Position numbers and translations under genes: made by a program. 64,000 bases of DNA. It comes from Chlorobiota bacterium. Its GTDB lineage: Bacteria; Bacteroidota; Bacteroidia; Bacteroidales; F082. Under the pieces are notes generated by a model that searched no databases, was not told the DNA's origin, and worked only from the letters and a program-made list of their open reading frames with translations. The DNA lies in NCBI GenBank assembly GCA_030596395.1, contig JAUVKF010000001.1, positions 1-64,000 on the forward strand, written 5' to 3'. Shown piece after piece: positions 1 through 9,128 of the stretch (positions are counted from its first letter, which is position 1; each line of letters starts with the position of its first letter).

Positions 1-701
1 AGTACCGCCCACAGCATCAAATCGGCTCCAATTTCCGATTTGGGATAAACTTCAGAGGCAAATGCTTTTACAAGCAAATAATAGGCCCAGTCGTTCAGGT
101 TCATGATGCTCTTGTAGTTTTGCAATTGATTCAGGAGATGAACAAAATTCGCATTACTAAAACTCAACCAGAATTCACTTATTCCTGCTTCATTAATTTG
201 TACAGGTGGATTGATCAATAGCTCATCATCAAAATTAAAGGAAAGATCATTTCCGTAAAAAGAAAATTCAACAACCGATAAATCTGCTTTTGTTTCAGCA
301 GTTTTCTTGATCATAGAAGGAATAACCGGCCGGGCTTTGCCATCCTCGATAACCATTAGTGGGTTCTTTAGTTGTTTAACCGTTCCGGCTTTCTCCACCT
401 CATCAGGTTTCGTCGGCTCGTATTTTGGCTCAGCAGGTGGTTTCGGGATATTGGGCGGAGCTTCCCCTTTAAAAACTTGAAACGACTCCCACCGCTCTTC
501 CAGAAATTCAGCAAACTCATTATCCCGTTGTTTCACATATTCGTCAAACTCGTTTTGCATCTGGTTAATAAACTCCTGCTGTTTTTGTTTGTAGGCTGCA
601 AACTCCGATTCCTGCTGCTTTTTATACTCCTCAAAAGTTTGTCCATACTGCTGGATAGTTATCAGCATTACCAGTAAAATCAGGATGTATTTTTTTTTCA
701 T
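1..701 (-). CDS. Secreted coiled-coil protein, C-terminus cut by window edge
   Basis: An open frame runs leftward from an ATG at 701 and leaves the window without a stop, so only about 233 residues are visible. The N-terminus is a signal peptide (MKKKYILILLVMLITIQQYGQ) in which a Lys-rich start precedes a hydrophobic core. Residues 22-70 are rich in Glu, Gln and Lys with repeated EEY/EFxxY spacing, which suggests a coiled coil. A Pro-rich linker follows around residues 78-100, then a more globular region. It starts 10 nt after the stop of the 350-aa gene upstream, so it is the third gene of the same leftward operon. I do not recognise a family with a known function; an envelope or periplasmic role is inferred from the signal peptide and neighbours. 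Confidence 0.75.
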   Translation of the reverse strand, partial: MKKKYILILLVMLITIQQYGQTFEEYKKQQESEFAAYKQKQQEFINQMQNEFDEYVKQRDNEFAEFLEERWESFQVFKGEAPPNIPKPPAEPKYEPTKPDEVEKAGTVKQLKNPLMVIEDGKARPVIPSMIKKTAETKADLSVVEFSFYGNDLSFNFDDELLINPPVQINEAGISEFWLSFSNANFVHLLNQLQNYKSIMNLNDWAYYLLVKAFASEVYPKSEIGADLMLWAV

Positions 702-711
702 TTTAGTAAGA

Positions 712-1764
712 TTAATGTTTGACTTCATCCTTGTTAAGAATAACAGACAGACGATTGCTATTGATCCGTAAACCCTTGATTCGGAAAGTGGGGTCAGTTT
801 TAACAATTTCACGTGAAAGATTTTGCGCGGAGGAAGAATAATGATCACCTAACTGACTTATTTCAACCTCAGGGTTGACAGCGGCTACCGTATAGCTCTG
901 AATAAGCGATTCGAGAAATGCTTTCCACAGGCCATTAGTCAATTTGTAAGATGCCTGATTGGTTCCTGAAAATGGTACTGAACCGGATAAGCTTTGATAC
1001 CTGAAGACGATTTGGGGGAATGCTATTTCCTCCCCGTTATAACGCGAAACAATCTCGTAGAACTGGTTAACAGACCGGTAGAAATAGTAAAACAGATCAA
1101 TTTCCTCATTGCCATTATTTTGCTTTGAGAGGCCATATACCTCACACTTTTCTTCAAGCTCAAACCTGTTTTTCAGTTGTCGTTCAGCTTGGTAAATATC
1201 AATTTTCAACATCAGACTATCCACTTTATCGCCAACAGGAATTGATCGGTTATATTTCAGTAAAACGATGGCTTCACCAAACGATGTAAAATATTGATCA
1301 ACAAGCTGAAATTGTTCCTGACTTGCATTAAGTGATGCAAGTAAGCGGTAATAATTAATGTATTTTGTGACAAATTGATTTGAGGCCGGATTGTTACCCT
1401 CCTTTGAATAATTATCGGTAATGCTTGATATTTTTGGTTTTAAGAAAAGGGCCGAAATTATTTTTGCCCTGAGCATTGCCAATGCAAAAGCTTCCTCCTG
1501 TTCTAAGCCAGGATCTGATATTCCAATTGCAAAAATTATGTTTTCGTCGGAGTCGGGAATATTGGAAAGCCAGGCAGGTAATAATACAGGGTGAAATGAT
1601 ATTTTGTTCAAATACCCGGAAGTATCCGAAGATTCAATTTCCCTGTCAAATATTTCCCTGAATTGGCGGTAATCATTGTCCACCCGCTTAGATATAGTCT
1701 CCTGTGCTGTTAGCTGATAACAGCAAATGATAATTAAGGCACTGAATATCAATCTCAGGTTCAT
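712..1764 (-). CDS. Secreted protein of unknown function, possible LPP20-like fold
   Basis: This encodes about 350 residues. I chose the ATG at 1764 rather than the one at 1785 because residues from MNLRLIFSALIII form a clean signal peptide ending near QLTAQE. Around residues 75-105 there is an IxFAIGISDPGL stretch followed by an Ala-rich helix (EEAFALAMLRAKIISAL). That layout resembles the start of LPP20-type domains, where a glycine-rich strand is followed by an Ala/Arg-rich helix. The gene lies between an LPP20-like lipoprotein and a truncated coiled-coil protein on the same strand, with a 10-nt gap downstream, so the three are probably co-transcribed. The function is unknown, and the similarity is a reading by eye. 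Confidence 0.7.
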   Translation of the reverse strand: MNLRLIFSALIIICCYQLTAQETISKRVDNDYRQFREIFDREIESSDTSGYLNKISFHPVLLPAWLSNIPDSDENIIFAIGISDPGLEQEEAFALAMLRAKIISALFLKPKISSITDNYSKEGNNPASNQFVTKYINYYRLLASLNASQEQFQLVDQYFTSFGEAIVLLKYNRSIPVGDKVDSLMLKIDIYQAERQLKNRFELEEKCEVYGLSKQNNGNEEIDLFYYFYRSVNQFYEIVSRYNGEEIAFPQIVFRYQSLSGSVPFSGTNQASYKLTNGLWKAFLESLIQSYTVAAVNPEVEISQLGDHYSSSAQNLSREIVKTDPTFRIKGLRINSNRLSVILNKDEVKH

Positions 1765-1985
1765 GGTCTTGCTATTTGTTAGCAATGGTTTTTAAATGAC
1801 TGACAGTAAAACCGGCAATAAGAACCCAGAAGTAATTTTATCCTGTTAAGGTTTACAATACCAACAATTTACATTTATAAAACAAGTCTTCACATAAAAT
1901 ATCCAGGAAAATGGATAATACCAAATACAATTGAAATTTACAACTGGAAATTACTTTGTTTACTTTACCGGTAACCTGGCAAAAT

Positions 1986-2582
1986 TTAATAGCCTTTTTC
2001 CTTTTCAAGTTTATCCATTTCTTCCTCGAACGTCTTTTTAAACTGCTCGTAATCGTAGTCAATCTTTAATTTGGCATCTTTTGACAAGCGCTCGTTTAAA
2101 GCTGTCATCAGTTCATCGCCGGCAAGCTCAATGGCAATATAGGTTTTATATTTACCATCACTTGTTTTAGTTGTTTTCTCACAAATGGTATTAATACCTG
2201 TAAGTTTTTGGTTGGCTACTTCGCGCGTAAGCGATTCGAACCTTTCTTCTACTTCTTCAACATTGTTCAACTCTCGCGAATTCACATAGTTGTCCACTAC
2301 AGACTTCACAGTTGTTTCAATTGACGCTGCCAATTCTGCACGTGCATTACTTTGTGCTTTTTTCTTGGCTGTTGCCTGATCAAGGCTTTCTCCAACCTGG
2401 TTGGCCCTGAAGAACTCATTGTTCGACTGGAATTCAGGCCCTGAACAATAAACTTCAATCAGCGTTTCACCCTGATCTTCAGCTTTAGCAACTTTTTCTT
2501 TTGATTTACAGCCACCAATGATAATAAATGCAGCCATCGTTGCAAGTAAAAAAATACTTCTGAATTTTGATAAATTTTTCAT
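1986..2582 (-). CDS. LPP20-family-like lipoprotein
   Basis: This is a 198-residue lipoprotein. The N-terminus has a positively charged start, a hydrophobic core and a lipobox ending in GGC near residues 23-25, so it should be lipidated and anchored in the outer or inner membrane. Residues 60-90 (SLDQATAKKKAQSNARAELA) form the Ala-rich helix typical of LPP20-type domains, and residues 130-165 give the alternating pattern expected of the following strands. The C-terminus is strongly charged (EEEMDKLEKEKGY). It is the promoter-proximal gene of the leftward three-gene set, with a TAnnTTTG element 46 nt upstream of its start. The biochemical role is not known. Confidence 0.75.
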   Translation of the reverse strand: MKNLSKFRSIFLLATMAAFIIIGGCKSKEKVAKAEDQGETLIEVYCSGPEFQSNNEFFRANQVGESLDQATAKKKAQSNARAELAASIETTVKSVVDNYVNSRELNNVEEVEERFESLTREVANQKLTGINTICEKTTKTSDGKYKTYIAIELAGDELMTALNERLSKDAKLKIDYDYEQFKKTFEEEMDKLEKEKGY

Positions 2583-2627
2583 AGTTTGTATTTTGATTGA
2601 TTATAAGATGGATAGATTACACTTTGT

Positions 2628-2635
2628 CAAATATA
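2628..2635 (-). promoter_or_regulatory. Bacteroidota -7 promoter element (TATATTTG)
   Basis: On the minus strand this reads TATATTTG, a full match to TAnnTTTG. It lies about 46 nt upstream of the lipoprotein start at 2582 and would drive the leftward operon. The 363-bp gap 2583-2945 also holds the rightward promoter at 2830; otherwise it is AT-rich with no further structure that I can see. Confidence 0.5.
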
Positions 2636-2829
2636 GTAAAATACTGCTAAAAATTAAACAGAATAAGTTGTCGATTTAAGAAATTCCCTCAATTTCTTAA
2701 AATAATAATTATAGTACCGCTGTTCTGATTCTTATTGCGTATCAATAACTACCGGCTGAAGTTTACTTTTACAAATTGGTATATTAAATTTTAACATTTC
2801 CTTAATCGCTGAACCAAAACTATTTATAC

Positions 2830-2837
2830 TAACTTTG
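2830..2837 (+). promoter_or_regulatory. -7 promoter element (TAACTTTG) for the cargo array
   Basis: TAACTTTG matches TAnnTTTG and lies 108 nt upstream of the first cargo gene at 2946, implying a leader of about 100 nt. No clear -33 element is visible. Confidence 0.45.
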
Positions 2838-2945
2838 TCGGCCAATAAAATGAATATAATTGTTAATTAATTTCTAAAAGAAACAATCATACTAAAGGAG
2901 TCATTTGTTAATGATATTTTCGCACATCAATTAAAACAATTTCAC

Positions 2946-5846
2946 ATGTATAAAAAAAAATTCGCAAACCTTACTTTGTTAGCACTATTAGTAATTCTTC
3001 CTTTTACCTGGATCAATGCTCAGGTATCGGGTCCTGTAAAAGTTAAGAAATCAGTTGCATTTGATAAATCGAGAAAATTATCAGATGTCAGACCTATTCC
3101 ACCAATTCAGCGTGATAGATCCTGGAAAAACCGGGTTGTAGAAAACAAGTTTAATTTCATTGATGAATTAAAAAATCAACCGATACTTGATACAGATCCT
3201 GTATTACAGAATTATGCACCCGGAATGAGATCAGAACCAACTATTTACGCGAACTTTCAAGGTGTTGGCAACAGGCATGGTGTAGCACCTCCGGATACCG
3301 ATGGAGATGTAGGCCCTGATCATTATATGCAAATAGTCAATATGTCGTTTGAAATTTTCGACAAAGATGGCAACAGTGTTTACGGGCCTGCTGACAACAT
3401 CACCCTTTGGGATGGATTTGACGGACCATGGTCAACCACAAACGATGGAGACCCGGTTGTTTTATATGATGAATATGCAGGACGATGGATTGCCAGCCAG
3501 TTTGCATTACCTTACTCGAATGGCCCTTGGTACGAATTAGTAGCCGTTTCCGAAACAGATGACCCAACCGGGGCATGGTACCGCTATGCATTTGAATTCG
3601 ACCACATGCCCGACTACCCAAAATTTGGCGTTTGGACTGACGGTTATTATTTATCAGTCAACCAGTTTGTGCCATGGGCTGGCGCCGGTATAAGTGCCCT
3701 GGACCGAGATGCGATGATCAATGGTGAATCGGAAGCAACAATGGTATTTTTTGATGTTGGCTATAATTATGGCAGCCTCATGCCCGCCGACCTTGATGGC
3801 GACAACCTGCCTCCCGAAGACCAGCCGATGGTATTCATTAACCTGGGTTCCAGTTATCTCCGGCTCTGGGAAGTGGAAATCGACTGGGATGATATTGACA
3901 ATTCTACATTAAGCTATGCAGGTGCTATTCCAACGGCCTCTTTTTCTACAAACGGTATTTCCATTAACCAGCCTGGCACAGGACAACAACTTGATCCATT
4001 GTCAGACAGGTTGATGTTCAGGCTTCAGTACAGGAATTTTGGCGATTACCAGGCCATGGTCACTAATCATACGGTAAATGCGGGAGGAGGACGCGCCGGT
4101 GTAAGGTGGTACGAAATAAGAAATGAAGGTGATGGTTGGGAAATGTACCAGCAGGGAACCTATGCCCCTGAAGATGGTAATAGCCGCTGGATGGGCAGCG
4201 TAGCCATGAACGCCAATGGTGATATAGCCGTTGGGTATTCTGTTTCCAGTTCTTCAACCTACCCTTCAATCAGGATAGCAGGCCAAACTAACGGTGCCCC
4301 GATGGGATTAGGCGTACTCGACATTGATGAGATTACAATTAAAGAAGGTACAGCTTCTCAATCCGGGGTTCACCGATGGGGTGATTATTCAAAAATGTCA
4401 GTTGATGTTGATGACGATGAAACGTTCTGGTACACACAGGAATATACAACAGGCGGATGGAGCTGGAAAACCCAGATCGCATCTTTTGGATTTGCCCAGC
4501 AACCTTCTGCTGATTTTGATGCAGATGAATTACTTATCCCGGTAGGCGAAGTGGTTAATTTTACTGACCTCACCACAGGAATTCCTGATGAATGGAGTTG
4601 GACATTTGTTGGTGGAGACCCCGAAAATTCGACTGATCAAAATCCTGAAAGCATACTTTATAATATCGAAGGCAGCTTTGATGTTCAATTGATTGCTTCT
4701 AACCTTATTGGTATAGATACAATCATAAAAGAAGATTATATCGTAGCCAGCACTACTGCACTGCCCGGGGTTGATTTTGAAGCAGATAAAGACTTCGTTT
4801 GCACAAACGAAGCAGTTAAGTTTACTGATCATACCACAGTAAGGCCAAACCAATGGCAATGGGAGTTTTCTCCTTCTACAGTTACATTCGTGAATGAAAC
4901 AGACCTGAATAGCCAGAACCCTGAAGTAGTTTTTGATGAAGCAGGCAATTATTCTGTAACACTTACAGCATGGAATCTGAACGGTTCTGCAAGTCTTACA
5001 ATTGAAGACATGGTGATTACAGGCGGTTATATACCATACTTTAAAGAAACCTTTGAAGACAATGGCTTTGCCAGTCAAAACTGGACTGTTGAGAACCCTG
5101 ACGATGATATAACCTGGAGTATTTATGAAGTAGGTGGAACCACTCCGGGCAACATGGCAGCGGGTATTAATTTTGGAATTTATTATGAAATGGGTGAACG
5201 TGACCGCCTGATATCTCCTCCGTTTAACCTGGAAGGATTAAGTTCGGCAGCACTCGAGTTCAGGCATGCTTATGCCAAACGCCATTTCGAAGTTACCGAC
5301 TCACTCATCATTTATGTATCTGATGATTGCGCAAATACATGGACACGCGTATTTGCAGCCGGCGAAGATGGCACGGGGAACTTTGCGACCCATGAGCAAG
5401 TTGATGAGTTCTGGCCCGAAGTCTACGAAGACTGGTGTGGAGCCGGTTGGGGCGCCAATTGTATTGATATCGACCTGACACCGTGGGCCGGTCAACCGGA
5501 TATTCGCATCGCTTTTGAGTCGTATAGTGCGTATGGTAACCCATTATTTATTGACAATATCACAATTAGCCAGTATGTGGATGTCAATGAAGTTGAAACA
5601 AGTGAAGATATTACTGTGTATCCTAACCCGACTACCAGAAACTTTAATGTGATCGTACCTGAAAACATTAATGTTGACAATATTCAACTTGTTAATCATA
5701 TTGGCCAGGTGGTATATTTTAAAGATATTGACCATTCAGCTAAATCATTTGAGATCAAGCCACAGGAAGGTTTGTCATCCGGAATTTATTTTCTGAAATC
5801 ACAGGGAGAAGGTAGTTTATACATCAACAAAGTGATTATCTATTAA
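2946..5846 (+). CDS. Giant T9SS cargo protein, PKD and anchor-J type domains (copy 1)
   Basis: This 966-residue secreted protein has a signal peptide (residues 1-25, ending NAQ). A large N-terminal region follows (about 95-515) with repeated strand-turn patterns and the motifs PPDTDGDVGPDH and DPVVLYDEYAGRW; it is probably a beta-propeller-like or sandwich module of unknown activity. Two PKD-type domains follow (about 519-603 and 605-693, with DADELLIPVGEVVNFTDL and FEADKDFVCTNEAVKFTD). Next comes a choice-of-anchor-J-like carbohydrate-binding type sandwich (about 695-875), then a T9SS type A sorting domain (from about 885, with VYPNPTTRNF and a final KVIIY). It should be exported by Sec and then T9SS and left on the cell surface or released. 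Two close paralogues of nearly identical length and domain order follow in tandem. No catalytic motif is recognised, so adhesion or polymer binding is an inference. Confidence 0.85.
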   Translation: MYKKKFANLTLLALLVILPFTWINAQVSGPVKVKKSVAFDKSRKLSDVRPIPPIQRDRSWKNRVVENKFNFIDELKNQPILDTDPVLQNYAPGMRSEPTIYANFQGVGNRHGVAPPDTDGDVGPDHYMQIVNMSFEIFDKDGNSVYGPADNITLWDGFDGPWSTTNDGDPVVLYDEYAGRWIASQFALPYSNGPWYELVAVSETDDPTGAWYRYAFEFDHMPDYPKFGVWTDGYYLSVNQFVPWAGAGISALDRDAMINGESEATMVFFDVGYNYGSLMPADLDGDNLPPEDQPMVFINLGSSYLRLWEVEIDWDDIDNSTLSYAGAIPTASFSTNGISINQPGTGQQLDPLSDRLMFRLQYRNFGDYQAMVTNHTVNAGGGRAGVRWYEIRNEGDGWEMYQQGTYAPEDGNSRWMGSVAMNANGDIAVGYSVSSSSTYPSIRIAGQTNGAPMGLGVLDIDEITIKEGTASQSGVHRWGDYSKMSVDVDDDETFWYTQEYTTGGWSWKTQIASFGFAQQPSADFDADELLIPVGEVVNFTDLTTGIPDEWSWTFVGGDPENSTDQNPESILYNIEGSFDVQLIASNLIGIDTIIKEDYIVASTTALPGVDFEADKDFVCTNEAVKFTDHTTVRPNQWQWEFSPSTVTFVNETDLNSQNPEVVFDEAGNYSVTLTAWNLNGSASLTIEDMVITGGYIPYFKETFEDNGFASQNWTVENPDDDITWSIYEVGGTTPGNMAAGINFGIYYEMGERDRLISPPFNLEGLSSAALEFRHAYAKRHFEVTDSLIIYVSDDCANTWTRVFAAGEDGTGNFATHEQVDEFWPEVYEDWCGAGWGANCIDIDLTPWAGQPDIRIAFESYSAYGNPLFIDNITISQYVDVNEVETSEDITVYPNPTTRNFNVIVPENINVDNIQLVNHIGQVVYFKDIDHSAKSFEIKPQEGLSSGIYFLKSQGEGSLYINKVIIY

Positions 5847-5859
5847 TCAAACCTGTATC

Positions 5860-8754
5860 ATGCAAAAATTGCTGACTTTGCTTATTGTGCTGGCAATCGT
5901 CAGTACGCAACCGGCTTTTTCACAACACACAATTAAAGGCGAAAAAAGTAGGATCACTAAAGTAGCTACCATCCGTCTTACTGATTTACCCTAGGAAGAC
6001 CCTGATGATTCGCCCGTTTTCAAAGCTCCGAATAAGAATTGGGCTCCCCCGCAATGGGATATTGATGAAGATGAAGTAATTTACATGGAGCCGGAGGGAT
6101 TTCGTACAAATGCAATGCAATCAGTAAAAGAAGGTTCACCGGCACCTGATACAAGTTTTCACGGCCTGGAAGACAGCGGCAGTTCCATCCCCCCGGATGT
6201 GAATGGCGCTGCCGGACCTGATCATTTGATGATCACATTGAATACCCAGATCAGGATACAGGATAGAATGGGGAACAACCTGTTCACAACTACACTGAAT
6301 ACTTTTTGGACACCCATGCCGGGTAACGGAAGTTCTTTCGATCCGAAAATCATTTACGACCCCTATGAAGACAGATGGATAATTGTAACACCAAGCAGCT
6401 CATCCCTTATGCTATCAAAACTTTATGTTGCCGTAAGCGCAACATCTGATTCTTTAGGGGAATGGCATATGTTTTGGCTTGATCCCGATCCGCAGAACCA
6501 GACCTGGTTTGATTACCCAAGTTTTGGTTTTAACAAAAAATGGATTACAATAAGTGGAAATATGTTTGGTAATGACTATTACCGCACAGTTTTTGTGATT
6601 GATAAGATGGCTGCCTACAGCGGTGAAGAATCACCCGCTTATACCCGTTTTGCCACAACTCAGGGGTTTACACTTGTACCATCAATAACATACGACACCG
6701 CTGCTGAGGATATGTACCTGATTTCTACCGCAAATGGCAATTCTGGTGGAAACGGCTACATCAGGAAGTTTAAAATAAGTGGAGAGGTGAACAACCCGAT
6801 TTTTGAGTACGAGGGTGCAATTGGCGTACCTGAACCCTGGGATAATTATGCCGGCTATTACGGCAACTTTCTACCCCAACTGGGTTCCAGCGAATTGATC
6901 AATTCTGTTGATTCACGCATGGAAACTGTAATCTACAGGAATAATAAAATCTGGGCTGTCCATCATATTTTCCTGCCCGCAAACAATCCTCAGCGCACCG
7001 CCGTTCAATGGTGGGAGTTGGATACCGATGGAACAATCCTGCAAAGGGGAAGAATTGACGACCCGACTAACGTGTTTTCATTCGCTTTTCCAACCATCGC
7101 AGTTAATGCAAATGAGGATATCTTTATCGGGCATAATGTATTCTCAGCTATGCAATATGCCTCTTCCGGATATTCATTCAAAGCATATTATGATGATGAC
7201 AACACCATTCGCACTTATTTCCAGTATAAAGACGGTGAAAACCCATATTACAAAACATTTGGTGCCGGAAGAAACCGCTGGGGTGATTACTCTGCTACCT
7301 GTGTTGACCCTGTAAATGGTTATGATTTCTGGACATTACAGGAATACGCAGCATCACCTGAAAACAAATGGGGTACCTGGTGGGCAAATTTAAGGCCACC
7401 CTTCCCTCCTGAGGCTGAATTTACCTCCGATGAAGTGTTGATCCCAACGGGCGAAACAGTTGACTTTACTGATTTATCCGCAGGTGTTCCTTCGTCATGG
7501 GAATGGATGTTTGAGGGTGGAACGCCTGAAACATCCGACCAGCAAAACCCGCAGGGAATTCTATTTAGTGAAGAAGGTGCTTTTGACATTAAATTGATAG
7601 TTACCAACGAATTGGGTACAGATACGATTACAAAAACAGATTATATTACCACAAGTTCTTCGTTGTTACCCGTAATTGATTTTGAGGCTGATAAATCAAG
7701 TGTGTGCATTGGCGAGCCTGTTGCGTTTACGGATAAATCAAAATACAGTCCAAATCAGTGGGAGTGGCAATTTAACCCTTCTACCGTAACATTTGTTGAT
7801 GAAACTGACCAGAACAGTCAAAATCCGATAGTTATATTCGATGCAGCCGAATCGTATTCTTTAACACTAACCGTATGGAATTTGAATGGCTCAGTTGACA
7901 CCACAGCCTACGATGTAGTGGTGTCCGGAGGTTTTACTCCCTATTTCAAAGAGACTTTTGAAATAGAACAATTCAGCCTGAAATCATGGAGTGTAGAAAA
8001 TCCGGATGATGACATTACCTGGGAGCTTCATGAAATTGGCGGTACCGAACCGGGAAATATGGCAGCAGGCGTTAATTTTTCGGAATATTTTTACATCGGG
8101 AGAAGAGACCGGCTGATTTCTCCATCTTTCAATCTTACAGGTTTAAACAATGCTGCACTGGAATTTCAGCATGCCTATGCAAAACGCCATGACGAGATCA
8201 CCGACTCGTTGATCGTATATGTTTCTGGTGATTGCGGCGAAAACTGGGAGCGTGTATTTGCAAGTGGAGAAAATGGCAGCGGTAATTTTGCAACGCATGA
8301 GAAAACAGAGTCGTTCTGGCCCGAAAATGCCTCCGACTGGTGTGGATTGGGATATGGCGCTTCCTGTATTGTTATCAACCTTACTCCCTGGACCGGGCAG
8401 GCAGATGTACGCATTGCTTTTGAAACAGTGAGTGGTTACGGCAATCCACTGTTTATCGACAATGTACAAATCAGTCAGTATGTAGGTGTGGAAGAAAGTA
8501 ATATTGAAAATACCGGAATAAGTATTTATCCCAACCCGGCAAATGGTTCGTTCCATTTTGATATGAATGGAGATGATACCTGCAACGAACTAATAATTTT
8601 TAACCAGATGGGGCAAATCGTTCACCAGGTTAAACTGGGTAAGAATGATAAATCTATTGAAATCAGTTCAGCGGCTGATTGGAATCCTGGAATTTATTTT
8701 GTCAAGGTAAAAGGCGATCAGCATACAACAACGAAAAGGATAGTTATTTATTAA
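5860..8754 (+). pseudogene. T9SS cargo protein copy 2, interrupted by an in-frame TAG
   Basis: The reading frame begins with an ATG at 5860, 13 nt after copy 1 ends, and encodes a good signal peptide (MQKLLTLLIVLAIVSTQPAF). It is interrupted at codon 45 by TAG (5992-5994) and then stays open in the same frame to 8754. With the stop bridged it is 964 codons, matching copies 1 and 3 (966 each). The sequence after the stop (VFKAPNKNWAPPQW) aligns with copy 3 (KFKAPNPGWQIPEW), so it was once coding. From the next ATG (6085) an 889-residue product could be made but would lack a signal peptide and could not reach T9SS. Domains are as in copy 1: N-terminal module, two PKD domains, anchor-J-like domain, sorting domain ending KRIVIY. 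It is either a recent nonsense pseudogene, a readthrough gene, or a sequencing or assembly error; the rest of the frame shows no decay. Confidence 0.8.
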
Positions 8755-8764
8755 TCACCTGTAA

Positions 8765-8911
8765 TCAGTTTCATTATTGATATTGCGGTTGATTGATGAC
8801 AATATATTTGAACGCAAACTTGATTTTTCTTACAAAGAAAATGGTGTTTATTACATTAGGCTGCAAGCAGGTGAACAGGTAGCTACTGGGAAGATGGTAT
8901 TGATGAGGTAA
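8765..8911 (+). pseudogene. Remnant of a T9SS type A sorting domain
   Basis: In the 374-bp gap between cargo copies 2 and 3, one frame reads DDNIFERKLDFSYKENGVYY, then IRLQAGEQVATGKMVLMR and a TAA at 8909-8911. This has the spacing of the last strands of a type A sorting domain (hydrophobic strand, GVYYIRL, basic strand near the C-terminus). There is no start codon or upstream domain attached, so it is the tail of a lost protein. It differs from the sorting domains of the three flanking copies and so came from another cargo gene. Confidence 0.6.
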
Positions 8912-9090
8912 GGTCTAATGTTCTCCAGTGGTCAGATGACTAATTTTTCGCAACAAAACAGTCGTCCGGCTACTTTTATTTTAATATTAAATCCCGATCA
9001 TACTTGTAATATGATTCGAAGTCCGGATTTACTGGCCTATCAAATTCATGAAACTTGAATGAATTAGATTCAGAATAAGTTGATCATTTG

Positions 9091-9098
9091 TATCTTTG
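9091..9098 (+). promoter_or_regulatory. -7 promoter element (TATCTTTG)
   Basis: A full TAnnTTTG match 30 nt upstream of the ATG of cargo copy 3 (9129). It suggests that copy 3 has its own promoter and does not depend on readthrough from copies 1 and 2. Confidence 0.5.
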
Positions 9099-9128
9099 AT
9101 CAGGAATTAATATTAATACCGTATTTTT

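Noticed and set aside
372-677. 101-codon plus-strand frame at the left end
   Set aside because: It lies antisense to the truncated coiled-coil secreted protein and has Phe/Leu-rich shadow composition.
4530-5078. Antisense 182-codon open frame inside cargo copy 1
   Set aside because: It mirrors the coding frame of a clear T9SS protein, has no start context or family features, and similar shadows occur in the other copies.
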